From Eublepharis macularius (taxonomy: Eukaryota; Chordata; Lepidosauria; Squamata; Eublepharidae), in assembly GCF_028583425.1 (NCBI RefSeq), contig NC_072791.1:40555368-40619367 (forward strand): a DNA stretch of 64,000 nt. The letters are read 5' to 3'. The position numbers were made by a program, and so were the translations under genes. This document shows, in pieces, positions 58,637 through 64,000 of this stretch. Under the pieces are notes generated by a model that was not told where the DNA came from, did no database searches, and saw only the letters and a program-made list of their open reading frames with translations. Every line of letters begins with the position of its first letter. The first letter of the stretch is position 1.

Positions 58637-59070
58637 CAGGGGTCATGTCGTAGAAAATGAGCTGGAGGAACTCATTAGCATAACTCATTGGCATACACCA
58701 CACCCCTTGACAGCACCAGAAACGTGTCATTAGCATAACTGATTTGCATATGCAACACAACCTGACATCACCCATCCTGGCTGTTTTGGACCCAATCCTG
58801 GCCATTCAGGACCAAAATTGGACCCAAAATGGCAAAAAGGGGCTGAAAATGGCCGAAAAGGGGCCCAAAATGGTCAGGATCGGGCCGCTGCTGAACAGGA
58901 GAGTGATCCACAACCTGTCAGAGGCCCAATCCGGGCTGTTTCGGCCCCAATCCAGGACGAAACGGGCCCAAATGGCCGAGAGTCAGGTGAGCAGGGCCAC
59001 CTGACATGTGACCTCTTTGGGGAACTGCCAGAACTGCGTTCCTGTGCGTTCCCCCTTGAAATGAGCTCTG
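58637..59070. mobile_element. hAT-like element, family B relative, 434 bp, perfect 8-bp TSD
   Basis: It is flanked by identical ATCACAAG (58629-58636 and 59071-59078). The left end is CAGGGGTCATGTCG, and the inverse of the right end is CAGAGCTCATTTCAAGGG followed by GGAACGCACAGGAACGCAG, which resembles one terminus of family B. The left arm repeats 'CATTAGCATAACTCATT' and 'CATTAGCATAACTGATT', and the centre repeats AAAATGG-type units ('CCCAAAATGG', 'CTGAAAATGGCC'). Confidence 0.88.
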
Positions 59071-59149
59071 ATCACAAGCAACAATATCTTCTCTATATGG
59101 CATAAAGGTATGGTCTTTCTCCTTCCATATTAACATGGCTTTCCATACA

Positions 59150-59450
59150 GATCTTCCAGAGAAGCCTTTCTTGGAGTGCCTCCACCTTCTAGGTGAATCA
59201 GGCTGTAATCACCACAGCTAGGGCCTTCTCAGTGGTGGCACTGCATCAATACTCTCCCTTTCTTAGGCTTTCTGGTCACATTTTCTGTGTTCACATTGGT
59301 GTTCCATTCTATTTTTTGATTTTCATCAGCCCCCCCTCCATTTATGGTCTCACCATGGTACCCTCCAGTTCAGTTCTTAATGCTACATTTTCTTATTATT
59401 CTAATGTATTTTGTGATGGCATTTTATAAGTTCTTGAGTTGCTTTGAATA
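59150..59450 (+). mobile_element. L2-type LINE 3' fragment (tentative)
   Basis: 'CTAGGGCCTTCTCAGTGGTG' corresponds to the 'RAFSVVA' segment near the end of L2 ORF2. It is followed by an AT-rich 3' UTR-like stretch. Confidence 0.4.
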
Positions 59451-59568
59451 CTAGGAAAGCAGTGTGTAACTGTTTTAGACACACATTTTGTTATTGTTAA
59501 ATATTTGCCAGACCTCAGCAAAGCCTTCAGCTCTAGTTAAAAAAAAAAAATCTGATCTATCCTTTCAG

Positions 59569-59655
59569 GCTTTAAAACAACAAGATGCTAAAGTGAATGA
59601 AGCAGAAATCCTCTTGAAAAATAAACTGCTGAAAACTGAAGATGAAAAAAGTAAA
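59569..59655 (+). CDS. CEP128: CEP128 coding exon 8 (residues 253-281)
   Basis: A poly-pyrimidine acceptor CCTTTCAG and donor GTAAA|GTAAGA bound 29 codons in phase 0, including ALKQQDAKVNEAEILLKNK and LLKTEDEKSK. Human has ALKKQEAKADEHEGAIKNK and LRQTETEKNQ. It is coiled coil. Confidence 0.95.
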
Positions 59656-61124
59656 GTAAGAAAATTCATGGTTTATATATAACATTAATTATGGAAGGGT
59701 GTTTTTCCATCACGACTGATACTTGAGGATGCAAGTGGCGGCTTGCATTATGCATTATTCCTCTGTGGCAAATTCTTTGCATACTGAAGGTTAAATGTCA
59801 AAGAGAAGACTGGGATTTAACCCATCTTTTCACATGCCAGACTTCTGTATGGAGGGTTCAGAAAAGAGGAATGTCTCTTCATTTGAGGCCTTGACTACAC
59901 CCTGAAGAGGTACAGTGCAGACATTGGGTCTCTGCTTCAGAGTGAACTAGCCATGGTTAAGTTCCCACAGCCAAAAAAAATGGTCATGCTTGGGGCTGTT
60001 TTCTCTAGTGCTTGAGCCAAGAGCCAGCGTGCTACAAGAGCCAAGAGTGTTCAGCTCGAGTACGGTGAAACCCAGGCCCAAAGTATTCCTCTATCATTAA
60101 GATTATTGCTTGATTCTGGGCAAATTGCTGTGGGTTGGCCCTTATCTACCTCACAAGATTATAAGTAAAAAAGAGAAAAAAGTGGATTCAGAAGAAGTGA
60201 GACAAAATATTAACATGTAGCATACTTTTAAATCCCTGTGGATTCTCATGCCCTTGTTAAGGAAAATTAGAAGGTATTTCCTTGTATTCCAGCCCTGAAA
60301 ACTACAAAGGGTGGAATAAAAAATTGGTATCTTGCAGGGAGGGAAGGAGGGACAGAGGGAGGCCTTAAATTGGCTAAGTTAACTCTGGATTCTCACTGCT
60401 TCCTCTGGCAGCTATTCATGCCAACAAGGGAAGTCTGTTCCATTGTTGTGGGTCAGACCTTAAGGAACACTCTTAGGTGTCCTTGTCTTCAAAGCATGGT
60501 GTGCAGCCAGGATTAGCAAGAGGGTTTTCTGACCTTCATGGCTGCCATACTGCCCAACACATTTAGCTTTATAGTACAAAATCAGCATGTTGAGTGCACA
60601 AGTATGAGAGTATATCCTAGGATACCAAACATACACGTTTTTTGTGTATCTCATACATTTATACGACCAATAGACTTTTAGAATTGAATGTATTCTAGTT
60701 CTAGCCCTTCACAAATCTACAATGCCCTCTTTCATTTTGGCTTGTGATCTTGGCTATTTTTTATTTGCCTTGAGATAACATTTTACTTTTTCATTTTTCT
60801 TTTTTAGCAATAAGGAGTTTGGGGCTTTGAGGAGGAAAACAATTAACACCACATTGAAAGGAGAACATAGACAGAGTGTAATAGGGAGATACACTAAAAA
60901 GACCATTTTGTAAAAGGTATTTTTTGAGGAGAGAGTACCTGTAAATGGATCATTTGATCAAAGGTACCACTGGGATAATAGACATTTGGTTAGCTTAGCA
61001 TAGTAGTGCATAAGAAATGGGCTTTCAGAGTACTTCTGGGGTGTATTAAGTATCGGTATCTAAATAATTCATAAAATTACCAGCAATGGAATGAATTTTT
61101 ATCTTTGCTTCTAATCCAAATAAG
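59656..61124 (+). other. CEP128 intron 9
   Basis: This 1.5-kb intron holds no repeat that I can name. Confidence 0.7.
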
Positions 61125-61199
61125 CTTGAGCTGGAACTGGAGCACTCCCGGAGGAAACTGGATCAGTCGGAATACAGCCGAGAAGCCCTTCTCCACCAG
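61125..61199 (+). CDS. CEP128: CEP128 coding exon 9 (residues 282-306)
   Basis: The acceptor is ATCCAAATAAG and the donor is CACCAG|GTAACC. The 25 codons are LELELEHSRRKLDQSE and then YSREALLHQ. Human has LEQELELSRRLLNQSE and GSRETLLHQ. The next human exon would start VEELRTQL; nothing matching was seen to the window end. Confidence 0.96.
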
Positions 61200-63329
61200 G
61201 TAACCACTTTCTAGAGTGAAAATCTCTCTCCTTTCACAGTAGGGCCTCTTAAAGCTTGCTATCAAATATTCTTTGGTAATGTGAGGAAGAAAATGGAGGT
61301 GTGATAAGGAAAGCATTCAGAATCATGCATGCCATGTTTGATTACAGAATGACATTTGATATGAGGCTGTTGTGCCAAGGCAGCGCTGAGAAATGTAACA
61401 AACCGTTTTGTCTTAATGATTTTATGATAGAGTACCCATCTGACAAAGATTTAATCAATGAGTCTTTTTTGTTTTATCGTTTTACATTTTGTATCCTGCC
61501 CTTCCTAGGATATGGAAGGTTGAGGTAAAAAGTTGACTAGCTTAGAAGGTCTCACTTCAAGGATGAGATGAAGTAGGAACTTGCAAAAAGCAGCTGGGTG
61601 GGTGGTAGCATGTCCGGGAGACCCGGATCTCATAAATGTGAAAGTCAGGAGGCAGCACAGGTTTAAACATCTGCAGAGTTTACTGGTGAGGTTACTTCTC
61701 TGCATAGTTACCACAACAACTAAACTAAACTTGCTTCTAGAATTCTCTATTGCTCTTCATGGGTTGTTGTAAATCCTGGAGTGGATTATCTTGAGGTTAA
61801 CTCATACTGAGCTGAATCAAGGAATGTAGTTTTCACAGAGACCTCTCAAGGCTGGTCTTACACTGTGGTTTTCATAGGCCAAACTTGTGCTCATTTCATG
61901 GACTGTTCCCCTTTTGTGTCTCACTCTGCTTTAACAGGTACACTTGGGACAAGTTATATTTATAAAGCAGTGGGTTGTCTCAAGCCATATAAGGCAGTCA
62001 GCACTCTGTATCAATAAAGGTCCCCCCCAGCTCATTACTACTTTCACCAATTACCTATTCCCAGTTAATTTTAAAAAAATTGGTTAAAACCCCATACATT
62101 GGGCGTACATATCTCTGTACAGCATGAGGCAAGTAAAATGTATGTTTATAGTTTACACCTGTTTGCTTCCCTTGTTGATGTTTGATAATATGATTTTTAT
62201 GTTGTGATAGCACAAATATTTTGGCTTTCTGGCCTGCATTTTCTGATACCTTTGGAAATAGCAGAGAGAGATAAAAAGTCCCCTCCTAGGAAAGAAGTAA
62301 ATTGAGTGATTGGAGTTTTTCTTTTTCCTCTCCTGGAGCTGTTTTCTCTACTTTTGCTTTGCACAAGCAAATTATAACTTGTGCAAATGAACTGCTTTTA
62401 TATTGCTAATCTCCTTTCTGGCATCTAGCAATGTAATTTATTCAGCAGCAAAATCAGCCAGCCAAACCAAACCTCTTTGTGTTTCATAGCAAATTGGCTG
62501 GTCTTAGTTTTGCAGAATCCTTTTTTTTTTTTGCTTCGTGTTGCAGTACATATTTGAGATGTTTATTTGAAATATTTATTAAGCTACCATGCTGAAGGAG
62601 GGTGGGAAGAGGAAAGTCCTCAGTTTTGCATTTCCATGTGTTTAGATCCTAATTCTATGCTGCGTGTACATATAATAGCTGAATTTTGCCTTTACGTTTC
62701 TGTATTCTCATACTAATGATACCAATTCACACAATAAGCCCTGTGCTACTGCATTCCAAATCTCAGCCTGAAGTAGAAGAGCTGATGCACACTTTTCCCC
62801 ATGATGAATCCTTTCCAGCCACTTGTTCTTACGCTCTTATCTTCACCTGTATGATGTCCCAGGTATTTTTTCACATGCAAGAGAATGAGGTAGATAAAGT
62901 GGAATGCTCCACATCAGACTGCGCTACAGCAAGACAAGGATCGTGTCTTGGAATGTTCCCTATGGTAAAACTCCCTGTAAGTAGAAAACTGGCATGGCAA
63001 ACAAAGAGATGGGGAAAAAGCTCTCTCCGTGCTGTGCTGTCTGTCTGTTTGCATGGGAGGATATTTAAGGGAGCATTCAGAACTAGGATCCATCATCTGT
63101 GCTCTGTCCTACCTCCTCATCCTCTTGCATGTGTAAATTGGTCAAGTTGGTGGTGGCTGACAAGTGCTTCAGAGCTGAGAGGAGGAGGCAGCTCAGCCCT
63201 CAGCTCTCTATTGTTATCTTACTTGAAGAAAGACGGGACCTTCAGTTAGTAGAGAAGACAGCGAGGGGTGGGTTGTCCTCTCCACTTCTTTCAGAGTAGA
63301 TGAGCCTATGCTCCAAACTACATGTCACG

Positions 63330-63470
63330 TGACTTAAAGTGTGAAGAGAGCTTGACTCTTGAATGCTTATATCCCGGAAGTCTTGTTGTCCTTTAAGGTA
63401 ACACTGGGCTTGAATCTTTCTGTTCTACTGCAGACCAACAAGTCTACCCACCTGCAATTCTATTCTTGAA
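63330..63470 (-). repeat. Squamate interspersed repeat, reverse orientation
   Basis: 'GACTCTTGAATGCTTATATC', 'CTTGTTGTCCTTTAAGGTAA' and 'CTGCAGACCAACAAGTCTAC' are the inverse of the family copy at 52390-52520. Confidence 0.65.
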
Positions 63471-63847
63471 AATATTGATGTGTATACTATCAGCCCATGC
63501 ATTGAATGTGGAGTCTTCCTGCCATCCCCTCTGTTCCCAACTGACACAAAACCACAAACTGGAGCTATCCCAAAATTACTAACACATTCATCAGTCATTT
63601 AAACATTAATTTATATTTTTCCTGAAAAGTGCTAAAGTGCTAGACATGAGTGTGTGTGTGTGTGTATAAGGTATAATATATACAAATCTAAACCAACATC
63701 CAAAATATCATTTTCTTATCAGTTAATAAATAGCACTTCTCATGTCATAAAATAAATAGCATACAAAAATACTTCAGGTCTTAATAGAAAATCTCAAGCA
63801 ATGACACAATCCAGCTGGTGAAGAGAGTCCTGCATGAGGAGAACCAT

Positions 63848-63900
63848 AAGAGGTAAGTTATGGAAGTTATAGGTAAGAGGTAAGTTATGGTAGTTATAGG
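63848..63900 (+). repeat. 27-bp tandem repeat, two copies
   Basis: 'AGAGGTAAGTTATGGAAGTT' recurs 27 bp later as 'AGAGGTAAGTTATGGTAGTT', one base different. Confidence 0.85.
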
Positions 63901-64000
63901 CAGACGTCATTAAAGTTCCAAAAAATGTATCTCACAGTCCCTTTAATCTTTCAGATAGTGTATATTCCAAGGTGGGCAGATTCTCCAAGATGATAACAGC

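Larger units (their letters stand above)
47615..59568 (+). other. CEP128 intron 8
   Basis: This 12-kb intron is the largest in view. It contains a SINE (51088-51275), a squamate repeat (52390-52520), a distant 51-bp inverted repeat (53096-53146 / 55158-55208), a (TC)n tract (54993-55075), a minus-strand SINE (55560-55750), a family B hAT-like MITE (56674-56949), another SINE (57695-57920), a related 434-bp element (58637-59070) and a probable L2 fragment (59150-59450). I saw nothing in 47700-51080. Confidence 0.75.
21170..64000 (+). other. CEP128: CEP128 gene (5' end to exon 10 of the transcript; continues beyond window)
   Basis: The product is centrosomal protein 128, a long coiled-coil protein of the mother centriole's subdistal appendages, where it works with ODF2, CCDC120, ninein and centriolin in microtubule anchoring and ciliary signalling (family knowledge). 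Nine coding exons in view splice with GT-AG sites into 306 codons without a stop. Diagnostic peptides shared with human CEP128 are RNLRxVDQMLGxYREY, QSLRDLSSEQIRL, SDRVERRLQ and VERRQDQLG. The start is the ATG at 27088, giving MADSSSDSDTF against human MAESSSESDHF. From about residue 157 onward the peptide is almost continuous heptad coiled coil. Residues 100-157 are Ser/Arg-rich and probably disordered. About 28% of the expected protein is present. Introns range from 0.6 to 12 kb and are full of transposons, but no exon is disrupted. Confidence 0.95.
61200..64000 (+). other. CEP128 intron 10 (partial)
   Basis: It contains a squamate repeat (63330-63470, reversed), a (TG)n run at about 63650-63664 and a 27-bp tandem repeat at 63848-63900. 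The 187-codon frame at 62686-63249 shows no domain. Confidence 0.7.

Noticed and set aside
62686..63249. 187-codon + strand open frame
   Set aside because: It lies in a CEP128 intron and shows no domain, no conserved motif and no link to CEP128 splicing. A single long frame in 64 kb is expected by chance.

Overview
The window is animal genomic DNA, most likely from a squamate reptile (lizard or gecko). It has one multi-exon vertebrate gene with canonical GT-AG introns, two CpG-rich islands, and dense families of L1, L2 and CR1 LINEs, tRNA-derived SINEs and small hAT-type elements of the kind common in lizard genomes. The species cannot be fixed from the sequence. There are no bacterial-style operons, CRISPR arrays or intact viral genes.

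The main gene is CEP128 (centrosomal protein 128), on the + strand. A CpG-island promoter at about 20.93-21.36 kb carries two ZNF143/SBS-like sites and a TCTCGCGA box. A non-coding first exon probably ends at 21321. Nine coding exons follow at 27088-27231, 27874-27960, 31535-31658, 33961-34079, 36395-36486, 38522-38594, 47498-47614, 59569-59655 and 61125-61199. Together they give 918 nt, or 306 codons in one unbroken frame, covering the N-terminal part of the coiled-coil protein (human CEP128 is about 1,094 residues). The gene runs off the right edge.

The left 20 kb lies upstream of CEP128. It holds the 5' end of an L1 element (minus strand, ORF1 still open), a decayed non-LTR retrotransposon RT (5.06-6.90 kb, minus), a decayed L2 RT (12.6-13.8 kb, plus), many MITEs and SINEs, and a second CpG island (15.5-16.1 kb). 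That second island has a candidate minus-strand first exon of unknown identity. In mammals TSHR lies head-to-head with CEP128, so a minus-strand gene is expected somewhere here, but I could not find a recognisable TSHR exon.

The CEP128 introns hold most of the structural interest. There are four full-length members of a related hAT-like family, three of them in CEP128 introns, each with 8-bp target duplications (two perfect, one with a mismatch, plus a longer relative with perfect duplications). There is also a larger 873-bp hAT-like element, a 354-bp foldback element whose inner arm has expanded into six short repeats, a perfect 126-bp tandem duplication next to a transposon insertion, and a perfect 51-bp inverted repeat with arms 2 kb apart. 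I saw no convincing new multi-gene biological system. The best leads are the transposon structures, the candidate promoter and exon at 15.7-15.8 kb, and the CEP128 promoter architecture.
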